A DNA stretch of 64,000 nt from CAYVQF01 sp964454015 (GTDB lineage: Bacteria > Myxococcota_A > Bradymonadia > UBA4248): contig CAYVQF010000027.1 of NCBI GenBank assembly GCA_964454015.1, positions 1 to 64,000 on the forward strand, written 5' to 3'. Every line of letters starts with the position of its first letter. Position 1 is the first letter of the stretch. A program made the position numbers and the translations under genes. The notes below the pieces were generated by a model. That model made no database searches. It had not been told where the DNA came from and saw only the letters and a program-made list of their open reading frames with translations. Shown here piece by piece: positions 17,048-28,746 of the stretch.

Positions 17048-17928
17048 CACCAACCTCGCTCAGAGAGACGCTGGGTTGGGCTGAGAGCCGCCATCTCGAT
17101 GCCGGGCATGGGGACGCCGAGGCCGCGGCTGATCTCCATGAGTTTGGCAGGCTCTTGCCACCAAGTGGTGGCTTCGACGATGGCTTTGGCGCGCCGAGCG
17201 GGATCTTCGCTTTTGAAGATGCCGCTGCCGACGAAGACCGCCTCGGCGCCGAGGGCCATGCAGAGGGCTGCGTCGGCAGGGGTGGCGATGCCGCCGGCGG
17301 CGAAGTTGGGGACGGGCAACTTGCCCGTCTTGGCGACTTCACAGACCAGCTCATAGGGCGCTCCGTGGCGTTTGGCTTCGGCCATCAGCTCATCGGCGTC
17401 GAGCAAGGTCAGGAGGCGGATGCCTTTGCGGAGGGTGCGCAGGTGGCGCACGCCCTCGACGATGTTGCCCGTGCCTGCTTCCCCCTTGGTGCGCATCATG
17501 GCCGCTCCTTCTCCGATGCGGCGCAAGGCCTCGCCGAGATCGCGGCAGCCACAGACGAAGGGCACTTTGAAGGCGTGTTTGTCGATGTGGTGTTCATCGT
17601 CAGCGGGGGTGAGGACTTCGCTTTCGTCGATGAAATCGACGGCGAGGGCCTCTAGGATGCGGGCTTCCATGAAGTGGCCGATGCGGCACTTGGCCATGAC
17701 CGGGATGGAGACGGCGGCTTGAATGGCCATGATCATCTCGGGATCGCTGGCGCGGGCGACGCCGCCGTCACGGCGGATGTCCGAGGGGACGCGTTCGAGC
17801 GCCATGACTGCGGATGCGCCCGCATCTTCGGCGACCTTGGCCTGCTCAGCGTTGACCACGTCCATGATCACGCCGCCTTTGAGCATCTCAGCTAGGCCGA
17901 CTTTTGCTTTGAATGTTCCACGATCCAT
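17047..17928 (-). CDS. pdxS: Pyridoxal 5'-phosphate synthase lyase subunit
   Basis: PdxS condenses ribose 5-phosphate, glyceraldehyde 3-phosphate and PdxT-derived ammonia to PLP in the DXP-independent pathway. The 293-residue sequence is highly typical: KVGLAEMLKGGVIMDVVNAE, MALERVPSDIRRDGGVARA, HIDKHAFKVPFVCG, EGAAMMRTKGEAGTGN and NFAAGGIATPADAALCM. The ATG at 17928 has GGAGG upstream. It leads the pdxS-pdxT operon. PLP made here would serve Alr and YggS encoded in the same window, among others. Confidence 0.98.
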   Translation of the reverse strand: MDRGTFKAKVGLAEMLKGGVIMDVVNAEQAKVAEDAGASAVMALERVPSDIRRDGGVARASDPEMIMAIQAAVSIPVMAKCRIGHFMEARILEALAVDFIDESEVLTPADDEHHIDKHAFKVPFVCGCRDLGEALRRIGEGAAMMRTKGEAGTGNIVEGVRHLRTLRKGIRLLTLLDADELMAEAKRHGAPYELVCEVAKTGKLPVPNFAAGGIATPADAALCMALGAEAVFVGSGIFKSEDPARRAKAIVEATTWWQEPAKLMEISRGLGVPMPGIEMAALSPTQRLSERGW

Positions 17929-17990
17929 TGCAGACCTCCAAATTTCGCAGGATGGCGCCACCTTCCGCGCTGTGCCCGGAGCGTAGCTAT

Positions 17991-18003
17991 GTCTGGGACA
18001 GAC
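17991..18003. repeat. Short inverted repeat in the pdxS upstream region
   Basis: GTCTG (17991-17995) and CAGAC (17999-18003) form a perfect five-base inverted repeat with a three-base centre, 63 bases before pdxS in the divergent spacer 17929-18146. It could be an operator, but no factor is suggested by the sequence. Confidence 0.25.
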
Positions 18004-18146
18004 CTTTACTCCTGAACGGCGCTGGCGACAAGCTGAGATGGCTGATTCGTTTGGCCGAGGGTGAGCCCGCGATGGCGTTGTCAGGAGAGGGTTGGGGTGA
18101 CTAAAGTGGTGGGGTCGGCGCAACGACGCGCAGTGGAGGAGAGCTG

Positions 18147-19529
18147 ATGCCAAGGTGGATGGGTTTCGTGTGGTTGGTTCTGATGGGAGCGGTCTTCGTT
18201 GGCTGCACTGAGGGGAGCAAGCACCAGGCAGAGCTCGGGGAAGATGGGACCGAGCTCAGCGACGGTGAGGTGGATGTGGCCGCGCTGGATGCCCACGATA
18301 TGGAGGACGTGGCCGATGTGCCAGCGGAGAACGACCTGGGGGTCGAGGTAGAGGTCACCGATGCGGGCGCGGACGGCGCGGATCATATTGATGAAGAGAG
18401 CGCCTCGGACTTGGAGGAGGACACGGTGGCGCCCTGTGAGCGCGTTCCCCTTGCTGAGGATGCGCCGCGTTTGGTGGTGGTGGCGCAACCCTACCGGGCG
18501 GATGCGAGCAAGGGGCAGAGCTATCGGACCTTCTGGTTGTCGCCTGAGGGGGATCTGTCGGCGGAGGTGCAACGCTTCGAGATGGGCCGTGCCATGTGGG
18601 GCTCGATCGTGTTTACGTCGGATGGGCGTTTGGGCTTCGTCGCCCAGGAGGATGGCAGCGTGGGGGTTTTCCGGGTGGGGGACGATGGCGTGGTGACGGT
18701 GGTGGATGCTGGCTATGCGGGGACCTATACGGGGGAGGTAGCGCTGTCGGCGGATGAGGAACACCTCTTTCTGTTGAATCCCAACTGGGTGGAGAACGGC
18801 GGCGCCATCTATCAGGTGCGCATTGGCTGTGATGGTGTGCTCTCGGATCTGCACAAGGTCAGCGACGCCAAGCTGGCGCGTGCCATGACGGTGGTGCCCA
18901 ACGCGACGGAAGGCGGGCGTTACGCCGTGGCGGCAGCGGGGCTCTCTCCGGCTGGTGCAGAGGGGGCATCAGGTCACCTCGTGCACATCGACGCGCAAGG
19001 CTCGCTGACCTATTTGGGCGGCGTGGATGCCTTTGGTGACGATGAGGCGAGTGTGAGCGCCGCTGCGGTGACGCCTGACGGTCGCTATTTTTTGGTGGCC
19101 GACAACTCAGGCTTCGCGTCGGTGCCCAACCGGGTGGCGGTGGTGGCCTTGGATGGCCCGGAGCCGACGGTGGCGCAGACGCTGACGCCCTTTGACGATC
19201 CCGCGGCGGTGGTGGTGTCTCCGTACAACAACGCCGCCATGGTGTTGGCGCTGCAGGAGGATGCGCTGTGGTCCTTTGCCTATGATCCCGCTGCGGCCCT
19301 TCCCTTCGAGGCCCGTGGCCAGGTCGCCTATCAGGGCCCGCGGCCCCAGCTTCCCGGCGGCGCGGCGCTGCTGTCGCGAGGACCTTTGCGGGGGTTGACG
19401 CTGGTGACGGAGAACGCGGCCGTGCGGCGGGTGCGCTTCACCGCCGATGGGGACATCGAAGACTGGGGCCCGACCTCCATGGGTGAGGGTTATGAGGCGA
19501 TCTGTGGGGCGATTGGTGTGCAGCCTTGA
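18147..19529 (+). CDS. Lipoprotein with predicted beta-propeller
   Basis: The 460-residue precursor has a lipoprotein signal (LVLMGAVFVGC lipobox), then a roughly 80-residue acidic linker typical of surface lipoproteins here, then repeating strands such as MWGSIVFTSDGRLGFVAQ, EVALSADEEHLFLLNP, AAVTPDGRYFLVADNS and VVVSPYNNAAMVLAL. The 'SPDG-like' turns indicate a YncE/lactonase-type seven-bladed propeller. Catalytic function is not evident; ligand binding or scaffolding at the outer membrane is possible. GGAGGAG lies five bases before the ATG. It leads a set with the 19549 and 20916 genes. Confidence 0.75.
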   Translation: MPRWMGFVWLVLMGAVFVGCTEGSKHQAELGEDGTELSDGEVDVAALDAHDMEDVADVPAENDLGVEVEVTDAGADGADHIDEESASDLEEDTVAPCERVPLAEDAPRLVVVAQPYRADASKGQSYRTFWLSPEGDLSAEVQRFEMGRAMWGSIVFTSDGRLGFVAQEDGSVGVFRVGDDGVVTVVDAGYAGTYTGEVALSADEEHLFLLNPNWVENGGAIYQVRIGCDGVLSDLHKVSDAKLARAMTVVPNATEGGRYAVAAAGLSPAGAEGASGHLVHIDAQGSLTYLGGVDAFGDDEASVSAAAVTPDGRYFLVADNSGFASVPNRVAVVALDGPEPTVAQTLTPFDDPAAVVVSPYNNAAMVLALQEDALWSFAYDPAAALPFEARGQVAYQGPRPQLPGGAALLSRGPLRGLTLVTENAAVRRVRFTADGDIEDWGPTSMGEGYEAICGAIGVQP

Positions 19530-19548
19530 GCTGATGCGGAGGACGGTG

Positions 19549-20877
19549 ATGAAGATGGGTTGCCCTTGGCGGTTAATGGGTGGGTCTTTGCTGGTGCTCT
19601 TGGGGGTGAGCTTGGCTTGGGGGGCGGAGAAGCCGCGCAGCGGCGTGCCTGCCGATGCTCCCCGCTTGGATTTCGAGCCGCGCTTCGTGAGCAAGGCCTT
19701 CGTGCGCGTCGACGGCGGTATCGATGAATGGGAGGGAGTGGCCGAGGTGGCGGTGACGACGCTGACCGCAGGTGAGTATGAGTATGACTGGTCGGGACCG
19801 CGGGATCTGAGCGCCAAGGTCCGGGTGCAGTATAGCGAAGAGGCCTTCTTCGTTTTGGTTCAGGTGCGGGACAACGTGGTGACCGGGCCCAAGAAGAAGT
19901 GGGGCGGCGACAAGGTCGATCTGTGGTTCGACACGGGCGAGTTGGCGCTGGTGAAAGGCGGCCCGGTGATGTTGTCGGTGGATCCGTCGCCTTTGGCAGA
20001 GGGAAGAAAGCCCACGGCGCAGTGGGGCGAGCCAGCGGCGTGGCGCAAGCGCAGCCTCGGCGAGGTGGCGGTGGCGGGCTTCCGCACCGAGGACGGCTAC
20101 GATTTGGAAGTGAAGGTGCCCTTTGCGGAGATCGCCAAAGCGTCCCCGTTGATGGAGAGCATGGGCTTTTGCGTCGTGGTGCGGGACTGGGACCACGATG
20201 ATCCCAACGAAGCAGAGGCTGCGGTCTCTTCTTGCCCCTTGGATTTTCGCCGCAACAAGAAACGCAAGACTGAAGACCTGGGCCGGGTGAAGTGGCAGAT
20301 GCGTGAGGCGATCTGGGCTGGGGTGCTGAAGACCTATCCCGAGCTGGCTGAGGCGCCGCAGTTGCGTGCCCAGGGCAATGTGGGCGGGGACGAGAGCCGC
20401 GAGGAGGTGGTGGTGGTGGGTGGCAAGCTCATCGTGATGGGCTTGGGGCTGGGCCCAGGTGCTTGGTTTTTCTCAGCCCTGCCTTTTGGGGAAGCGCACA
20501 AGGTGACAGAGCTGCTCCTCCAGGACGTGACTCATGATGGTTTCGCGGACATCATCGTCGTCAGCCGTGGCCCCTGCGGCACGCACGATGCCTGGGAAGT
20601 GGAGCATTGGACCCTCTTTGGCTTCGACGAAGGGCTCACGGAAGCGCTGGCCATTTTCGAGCGGGGCCGTTTCTCGACCCAGAGCGACGCTCGGGTGGTG
20701 AACACGCTGAGCTTTGCCAAGGGGAAGCTCAGCATCAAGCCCGAAGCCCAGGGCGTGGACGCCTCGTCACTGCCGAGCTGTATGCCCCTCGACTCGGAGG
20801 TGCTGCAGCCCTTGGTCTTGCCCTGGGAGAAGGGGCGGAGCCGGGTTCTGACCTATGAGGATGGAGCGTTTCAGTAG
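19549..20877 (+). CDS. Secreted protein with CBM9-like sugar-binding domain
   Basis: The 442-residue protein carries a signal peptide (LMGGSLLVLLGVSLAWGAEK). Residues about 40-220 resemble the CBM9/DOMON-like fold: IDEWEGVAEVAV, EDGYDLEVKVPFAEIA and CVVVRDWDHDDPNEAEA. The remaining about 200 residues have no recognised domain, though DVTHDGFADIIVVSRG resembles an FG-GAP-like strand. The start at 19549 is chosen because GGAGG (19538-19542) is six bases upstream. It begins 19 bases after the propeller lipoprotein gene, so both are likely one envelope system. Function unknown. Confidence 0.65.
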   Translation: MKMGCPWRLMGGSLLVLLGVSLAWGAEKPRSGVPADAPRLDFEPRFVSKAFVRVDGGIDEWEGVAEVAVTTLTAGEYEYDWSGPRDLSAKVRVQYSEEAFFVLVQVRDNVVTGPKKKWGGDKVDLWFDTGELALVKGGPVMLSVDPSPLAEGRKPTAQWGEPAAWRKRSLGEVAVAGFRTEDGYDLEVKVPFAEIAKASPLMESMGFCVVVRDWDHDDPNEAEAAVSSCPLDFRRNKKRKTEDLGRVKWQMREAIWAGVLKTYPELAEAPQLRAQGNVGGDESREEVVVVGGKLIVMGLGLGPGAWFFSALPFGEAHKVTELLLQDVTHDGFADIIVVSRGPCGTHDAWEVEHWTLFGFDEGLTEALAIFERGRFSTQSDARVVNTLSFAKGKLSIKPEAQGVDASSLPSCMPLDSEVLQPLVLPWEKGRSRVLTYEDGAFQ

Positions 20878-20915
20878 ATGTTGGGCCAGGGTGCAGCAGC
20901 AGAGAGGGCGAGGCG

Positions 20916-22379
20916 ATGGCGCTGACCTATCCTGAGATCGCGTGGGTGGTGTCCTCTCTCCAGGGGCTTCTCGCCGGTGCGGTATTGCGCAAGTGCCACG
21001 ACAGCGAGGCGGGCGTGTACCTGCGTCTGTGGCAGCCCGGTGCTGGGGAGTCGCTGCTGCTGCTGGCTTTGAACGAGGGCGCGACGCGGCTGCACTTGGT
21101 CGCCGAGCGCCCGGCGGCGTCAGGGCCACCGAGCGCCTTTGTTGGCTTGCTGCGCAAGCATCTCATTGGGGCCCGGTTGCGGTCCCTGGAGGTGGCGCCT
21201 GACGATCGGCGGGTGAGCCTTGTTTTTGTCAGTTCTCACGGGGAGTGGAGCTTGGTCCACGAGTTGGTGCCGCGGCGCGGCGCCCTCTACCTCCTCGATG
21301 GCGCAGCAAAGGTTTTGGGTGGTCTTGGCGCGGGGCGCCGCCACCAGGTGGGTGAGGCCTACCGGGCGCCGGCGGTCGAGGCCGGGCGGGTACGAGGTCA
21401 GAGGCATCGCTTCATCTCGCAAGCCGATGCCGGTGAGGTGGCGAGTGCGGTCATTGCTGCGGCCTATGCGGCGGTGGGCGGCGACCAGATGCTCGCCGAG
21501 AGGCGGGCGGAGTTGTCGCGTGGGCTGCGGCGCGAAGGGAAACGGGCGGAGCGCTTGCGGGAGGCGCTGGAGCGGGACGCGGCCCGGGCTCGCGAAGCGC
21601 AACGCTTCAAGGCTTATGGGGATCTGCTTTCGGCGCACTTCTCCATGCTGGTCAAGGGTCAAGCACAGATCGCGTTGCCTTGCTTCGAGCGGCCAGAGGA
21701 AGATGTGCACATCGCGTTGGATCCGGCGCGCAGTCCTCGCGAGAACATCAGCCACTATTACCGCCAATACAAAAGGATGAGCGGCGCGCTGGCACAGATA
21801 GAGTTGCGTCTCGCGCAGGCGGTGGAGCGGGCGACACGCTTGGCCCAGTCTTTGGCAGCGGTGGAGGCTGCCGGGGAGGTGGAGGCGCTGGAGCGGTGCG
21901 CCGCGGAGATAGCCGCCCTGGGCCTGCGGGCGCCCGTGGGGGGGGCTGGCGAGCGGGGCCAGCGCGGGCGTGGCGAGCAGCGGCCGAAGCTGCCCTATCG
22001 CATCGCCACGACGGCGCAAGGTTTGGCGATTTGGATTGGGAGGAGCGCGCGGGACAACGACTTGCTCACCTTTAGGCACGCCAAAGGGGAAGACCTGTGG
22101 TTCCACGCGGCAGGCTACGCTGGGTCGCATGTGGTGTTGCGCGTGGTGAACAAGCGCCCGCCGGATTCGACCTCGGTGATGGACGCGGCCCTGCTGGCCC
22201 TGCACTTCAGTCAGAGTCCGCGCGCGGCGGAGTTCTTGGAGGTGCACACGACGTCGTGCAAGTACGTGCGTCGTGCCCGCGGGAGTGGGCCAGGAGCGGT
22301 GCAGCTTGCGGGGGCCAAGGTGCTGCGGGTGCAGGTAGACCGAGCGCGTTTGGCGCGTCTGTTGGAGACCTTGGGATGA
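20916..22379 (+). CDS. rqcH: NFACT-family protein, RqcH/Rqc2-like ribosome quality control factor
   Basis: The protein contains the NFACT-N domain (residues 1 to about 180, EIAWVVSSLQGLLAGAVLRKC), a coiled-coil and helical middle (LERDAARAREAQRFKAYGDLLSAH), and a C-terminal NFACT-R domain (RHAKGEDLWFHAAGYAGSHVVLR). Family members bind stalled 50S subunits and recruit alanyl-tRNA to add C-terminal Ala tails. Asp-Asp-Arg-Arg at about residue 90 (APDDRRVSLVF) is in the place of the functional Asp-Arg pair. The protein is 487 residues against about 570 in Firmicutes, with a shorter middle. An older name is fibronectin-binding protein. Symbol assigned by family. Confidence 0.85.
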   Translation: MALTYPEIAWVVSSLQGLLAGAVLRKCHDSEAGVYLRLWQPGAGESLLLLALNEGATRLHLVAERPAASGPPSAFVGLLRKHLIGARLRSLEVAPDDRRVSLVFVSSHGEWSLVHELVPRRGALYLLDGAAKVLGGLGAGRRHQVGEAYRAPAVEAGRVRGQRHRFISQADAGEVASAVIAAAYAAVGGDQMLAERRAELSRGLRREGKRAERLREALERDAARAREAQRFKAYGDLLSAHFSMLVKGQAQIALPCFERPEEDVHIALDPARSPRENISHYYRQYKRMSGALAQIELRLAQAVERATRLAQSLAAVEAAGEVEALERCAAEIAALGLRAPVGGAGERGQRGRGEQRPKLPYRIATTAQGLAIWIGRSARDNDLLTFRHAKGEDLWFHAAGYAGSHVVLRVVNKRPPDSTSVMDAALLALHFSQSPRAAEFLEVHTTSCKYVRRARGSGPGAVQLAGAKVLRVQVDRARLARLLETLG

Positions 22380-22524
22380 GCCTCTGGTGGGTGCTGCGGC
22401 GGTGTGGGGCTCAGGGTATGGTTGACCAAGATCGCCGAGGGGGGCTATCTTGGCGCGAGAATCGAGTTGAGTCGTTGCGCTACAGAAGGCGTCGGGCTCA
22501 GCTCCACCATGAGCTCATGCGCAC

Positions 22525-24006
22525 ATGAGTCGAACACCGTACAAAGTCCATCACTGGACCGTGGGCTCGCGCTTCTCCGTGCCGCTTCCGGCGACGCACA
22601 TCGATGATTTCACCATCGAGCGGGAGCCGAACAGCGGGCAGATTTTTTGTGCTTGGGTGGAGGATCGCGGCGATGGCCGGATGTCGGTGCGTTGGTCGCG
22701 GGCGCCGGAGCTCTATGCGGCCTGGCGGGCGCCGAGCTCGGTGGCGCACGTCCTCGGCGAGGTCTTTGCGCCAGAGCTCCACTTCTCCAAAGATCGGGTG
22801 CTGCTGACCTACTTGCTGTCTTCTGGGCCGGGGGGCGTTGGTCAGGGGGTAGGCGAGTGTGTGCTGCATTGGAAACGGATCAACGGGGGGCCCTGGAGCG
22901 AGGGTGTTTTGGTGCGGCGCAGCGTGGCGCCGACGCCGGGAGAGGCGAGCTTTCCCTATGCCAACCGCCTGCACTGTGCGACCAGCATCGACGGTCGCAC
23001 TTGGGCGCTGTTGGCCACGGAGCGTTTCGTCGAGCCGACCTATGGCCTCTATCCGCTGAACGCGTTGGAGCGCTCCCTGATCCCGGCCAACCCGTGGGAA
23101 GACGAGGTCATTTACACGGGTGTCATCGCGACGCCAGCGGACAAGGCGCGCCTGGTATGCGAGAAAGACACGTGGCACATCGTGCGTCGCTGTTACGATG
23201 ACCGTCTCAATGCCTATCAGCTCGAGGCCATCGCCTTGGACCTGTCCATTTTGCGACATGATTGCAACGACGACGGGCAGAGTGATGTGGTGGACGCCAT
23301 CTTGGATGTCTACAACACGGATCTGACCTATCTGTTGTGGGCCGAGTGCGACTACCGCCAGCTCTTCAAAGAGGTGGGGACGGTGGTGGCGGTGCGCTCG
23401 CCCAACCAGCGTTCAGGGCGGGTGGATCCGTCAGCGCGTCACGTGTTTGAGACCGCCGCGAGCTTGGCCCATGTGCGCCTGGATCATCCGCGGGGCACGC
23501 CACCGCTGCTCGAGGTGGTTGGCCATGGGCAACAGATGCCCATCGAGTCGATTCGCATGGCGGCGAGCCCAGTGGCGGAGGCGACTCAGTGGCAGCAGCG
23601 TCGCCCCGATTCGGTGACCTATGCGGTGGAGTGCAGTGTGCGGGCCGACGGGCGCAAGTGGCTGCAGCCAGGGATGATCATCGCCGAGGCGGGTGTCTTT
23701 GCCAACGCCTTGCGATTCGAGGCCTTGGTCGAGTGGCACGGGGCGCCTCTCGATGCCGGCTGGCGCGGGCACGTGCACTCTCTTGGGAGCACTGTGGCGG
23801 CGCAGATCGCGCGGGTGGACGTGCTGAAGCCACCGTCGCGCCATCGTTCTGCGACTTGGATCGGCAAGCTCTACACCCACCGGATCAGTGTGGTCTTGGT
23901 AGAGCCACTCCCGCTGACCCCGTCTCTGCGGCTTTCGTTATGCGTCTTCCACGATGGGAGCCAGTTCAGCGTCTTGGGCTGCGCCAAGGTGACTCGAATC
24001 GACTAG
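22525..24006 (+). CDS. Unrecognised 493-residue protein
   Basis: No signal peptide or transmembrane segment is visible. The N-terminal half has Trp-rich strands (IFCAWVEDRGDGRMSVRWSRAP, LHWKRINGGPWSEGVLVRR, CATSIDGRTWALLATERF) that resemble sialidase/BNR-type propeller blades. In the middle, HDCNDDGQSDVVDAILDVY (about residues 245-263) looks like a calcium-binding EF-hand or dockerin-like loop. The C-terminal half is beta-rich. It does not look like a known enzyme and no function is claimed. The stop at 24004-24006 overlaps the stop of the convergent MBL-fold gene within the palindrome CTAG. Confidence 0.55.
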   Translation: MSRTPYKVHHWTVGSRFSVPLPATHIDDFTIEREPNSGQIFCAWVEDRGDGRMSVRWSRAPELYAAWRAPSSVAHVLGEVFAPELHFSKDRVLLTYLLSSGPGGVGQGVGECVLHWKRINGGPWSEGVLVRRSVAPTPGEASFPYANRLHCATSIDGRTWALLATERFVEPTYGLYPLNALERSLIPANPWEDEVIYTGVIATPADKARLVCEKDTWHIVRRCYDDRLNAYQLEAIALDLSILRHDCNDDGQSDVVDAILDVYNTDLTYLLWAECDYRQLFKEVGTVVAVRSPNQRSGRVDPSARHVFETAASLAHVRLDHPRGTPPLLEVVGHGQQMPIESIRMAASPVAEATQWQQRRPDSVTYAVECSVRADGRKWLQPGMIIAEAGVFANALRFEALVEWHGAPLDAGWRGHVHSLGSTVAAQIARVDVLKPPSRHRSATWIGKLYTHRISVVLVEPLPLTPSLRLSLCVFHDGSQFSVLGCAKVTRID

Positions 24007-25175
24007 TCCTCTTCATCCGCATCGGGGAAGGTGAGGCCCGTGTGCTCGGTGTAGCACACGTAGAAGGAGCTGTCGGCCTTGATCACGGCCAGAATGTGGT
24101 CATCACCGACGGCTTCTTCTTCGGTCTTGGCGTCATCGCCTGCTTCCGTGCTGAAGACATGGTTGAGGGGCATGTATTGATTGAGCAGGTGCACGACGGA
24201 GATGGCAGGTAGCTGGGTGCCACTAAAGGACAAGCGGCCACTGGAGATGATGGCGTAGCGTTCATCGTAAGGGGTTTTGCCGAAGATGGTGTCGATGAAG
24301 CGCAGAGAGGAGGAGGTGGTAGAGCCGTGGTGGCCCACTTTGAGGATGTTGGTGTTGAGCCTTGGCTCAGCGGTCCTCTCGCTGAAATCTCGCAAGAGCT
24401 CAAACTCGACGTCTTCCTCGGCGTCGCCCATGAGCATGATGGAGCGTCCGTGGTAGACGAGGCGGAAGACGAGGGAGGTGTTGTTGATCTTCGAGCCCTG
24501 GGAGGAGCCTAGGCGCAGGGTGCTCTCTCCGGCCAAGAGCCAGGCTTGGACATCGGGTCCGAAGACGAAATCGGGCACTCTTCCACCGCGTTCGGCGACC
24601 AAGGCGTTGGATGTGCCGATGGCAGGGCGGAAGACGCGCTCGGCGTTGTTGGTGAGTCGGGTGACGAGGGAGTCGTAAGAGACGGCGGCACCGTTGACGC
24701 CGGGGTCAATGTAGGTGTGATGGCCGTAATTGTTGGTGAGCTTGATGAAGCCGCCGTAGTGATCGGAGTGGGGATGGGTGACGACGATGGTGTCGAAGGT
24801 GGCGCCCGGTGGGAAGCCGTTTTTGGTCAGGTAATTGGTGACGATGGGGGCTGCATCGGTGCGGCCGAAAAAGCCGCCGTCGCCGGCGTCGACGAGGATG
24901 TTGCGGCCGTCAGGGCTCTGTACCCAGATGGCGTCCCCCTGGCCGACGTCGATGAAGTGGACCCGCAGGGCGTTGGCCGGCGGTGAGAGTTGCTCAGGCG
25001 TGCAGGGTTGTCCTGCTTTGACGGCGGTGAGGCCGTCTCCGTCGGGCAGGGGTGGCAGGCCGGAGTCACGGCGGAACCAGGAAGGCTCGGTGGTATCGAG
25101 GCAGGCGGAGACCGCGAAGGTCATGATGCCCAGGGCGATGATCAGGAGCCAGCGGGAGACGAGATTGTTGCGCAT
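24003..25175 (-). CDS. MBL-fold (ComEC-like) hydrolase lipoprotein
   Basis: The 390-residue precursor has a lipoprotein signal (IALGIMTFAVSAC). The mature part is a metallo-beta-lactamase-fold domain with HFIDVGQGDAIWVQSPDG and the metal motif VVTHPHSDHYGG, the pattern of the soluble ComEC-type domain, including LMGDAEEDVEFELL and LKVGHHGSTTSSS. Such domains are nucleases or phosphodiesterases. Here it stands alone without the ComEC membrane channel and would sit in the periplasm or on the outer membrane. ATG 25175 is used; an in-frame GTG at 25184 is possible. It is divergent from mscS. Confidence 0.82.
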   Translation of the reverse strand: MRNNLVSRWLLIIALGIMTFAVSACLDTTEPSWFRRDSGLPPLPDGDGLTAVKAGQPCTPEQLSPPANALRVHFIDVGQGDAIWVQSPDGRNILVDAGDGGFFGRTDAAPIVTNYLTKNGFPPGATFDTIVVTHPHSDHYGGFIKLTNNYGHHTYIDPGVNGAAVSYDSLVTRLTNNAERVFRPAIGTSNALVAERGGRVPDFVFGPDVQAWLLAGESTLRLGSSQGSKINNTSLVFRLVYHGRSIMLMGDAEEDVEFELLRDFSERTAEPRLNTNILKVGHHGSTTSSSLRFIDTIFGKTPYDERYAIISSGRLSFSGTQLPAISVVHLLNQYMPLNHVFSTEAGDDAKTEEEAVGDDHILAVIKADSSFYVCYTEHTGLTFPDADEED

Positions 25176-25331
25176 GGGATTCACCAGCAGGAGGTTGGAA
25201 GGGCAGAAGCCCTCACCCCTACAATATCAGGCGTCCCGGTGTTGAAGTCAATTGCCGCTCGGCGGGCGGCCGCAGCCAAGGCAGCGCGCCGGCTGGGGAT
25301 TGGTGAAGACGACCCCAAGATATATCGGTGG

Positions 25332-25360
25332 TTTACAGGAGTTTCGGACAGTGCTAGTCT
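25332..25360 (+). promoter_or_regulatory. Candidate promoter of the MscS gene
   Basis: TTTACA (25332-25337) and TAGTCT (25355-25360) are separated by 17 bases, about 105 bases before the ATG. This lies in the 286-bp divergent spacer between the MBL-fold and MscS genes, where no other feature was seen. Confidence 0.35.
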
Positions 25361-25470
25361 GCGCAGAACCTTTGGACTGGGGCGAGCCCCATCAATGGTG
25401 TCGGGAAGGCGTTTGCCGCGTTGGGTGGTGCGCGCCGGGTTCAATCGTGCAAGAGGCGTGGAGGTAGCTT

Positions 25471-26277
25471 ATGTCTGAGTTTTTCGATGAGTATGGCCCA
25501 ATGCTCGTTGGTTATGCGCTGCAGGTGGTGGGCGTGGCGGTGGTCTTCTTCGTCGCCTGGCTCTTTGCCGGTTGGGCGCGACGTATCGTGCGGCGTTCGT
25601 TGATCAAAGCCAAGATCGAACAGACCATCGCCAAGTTCATCTCGAACGTGGTGCGGTGGGTCATTCTGGCGGCGGCGATTCTCGGCTGCTTGGGCTACTT
25701 TGGGATTGAGACCACGAGCTTCGCGGCTCTCATCGGTGCCGCCGGCTTGGCCATCGGTCTGTCCTTCCAGGGCGCGCTGTCGAACCTGGCGGCTGGGGTG
25801 ATGCTGCTCATTTTCCGCCCCTTCAAAGTGTCGGACGTGGTGAAGATTCAAGGTGAGCTGGGCAAAGTGGATGAGATCGACCTCTTTGTGACGAGCCTCG
25901 ATACCTTTGACAACCGTCGTTTGATTCTGCCCAACAGCCAGGTTTTCGGGGCCAAGATTGAGAATCTCTCGCACCATGCCCAGCGCCGGGTCGATGTGGA
26001 TGTCGGGGTGTCCTACGGCGCTTCGATGCAGGAGACGCGCAAGGTTCTCACGCAAGCGATCACCAAGGTCGACAACGTCTTGGAGTCGCCCGAGAGCCAA
26101 GTGCTGCTGACCAACCTGGGCGATTCTTCGGTGCAATGGCAGGTCCGGGTGTGGGTAGAGTCTGCCAATTTCCACCCGGTGCGTGAAGCTTTGGTGGGGG
26201 CGATCAAGAGCTCCCTCGACGAGGCGGGGATCGAGATTCCTTTCCCGCAGATGTCGGTGCATTTGCCCAAGGCCTGA
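25471..26277 (+). CDS. Small-conductance mechanosensitive channel (MscS family)
   Basis: The 268-residue membrane protein has hydrophobic helices at about residues 10-32 and 58-80 and then the pore-lining TM3 with its Gly/Ala pattern (FAALIGAAGLAIGLSFQGALSNLAAGVMLLIFRPF). The cytosolic beta and alpha/beta domain follows (FKVSDVVKIQGELGKVDEI, ILPNSQVFGAKIENLS). This is a compact YnaI/MscS-size channel that releases solutes on hypo-osmotic shock. GGAGG lies seven bases before the ATG. It is convergent with the kinase gene at 26300. Confidence 0.93.
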   Translation: MSEFFDEYGPMLVGYALQVVGVAVVFFVAWLFAGWARRIVRRSLIKAKIEQTIAKFISNVVRWVILAAAILGCLGYFGIETTSFAALIGAAGLAIGLSFQGALSNLAAGVMLLIFRPFKVSDVVKIQGELGKVDEIDLFVTSLDTFDNRRLILPNSQVFGAKIENLSHHAQRRVDVDVGVSYGASMQETRKVLTQAITKVDNVLESPESQVLLTNLGDSSVQWQVRVWVESANFHPVREALVGAIKSSLDEAGIEIPFPQMSVHLPKA

Positions 26278-26299
26278 GACCTTGCCTCCACCCGGGGCC

Positions 26300-28696
<2,397 letters not shown>

Positions 28697-28746
28697 CCAA
28701 GGCTCCTCGGGTTAGAGCGCGCCGCTTGTTGCGCGGCTAGGGCGCG

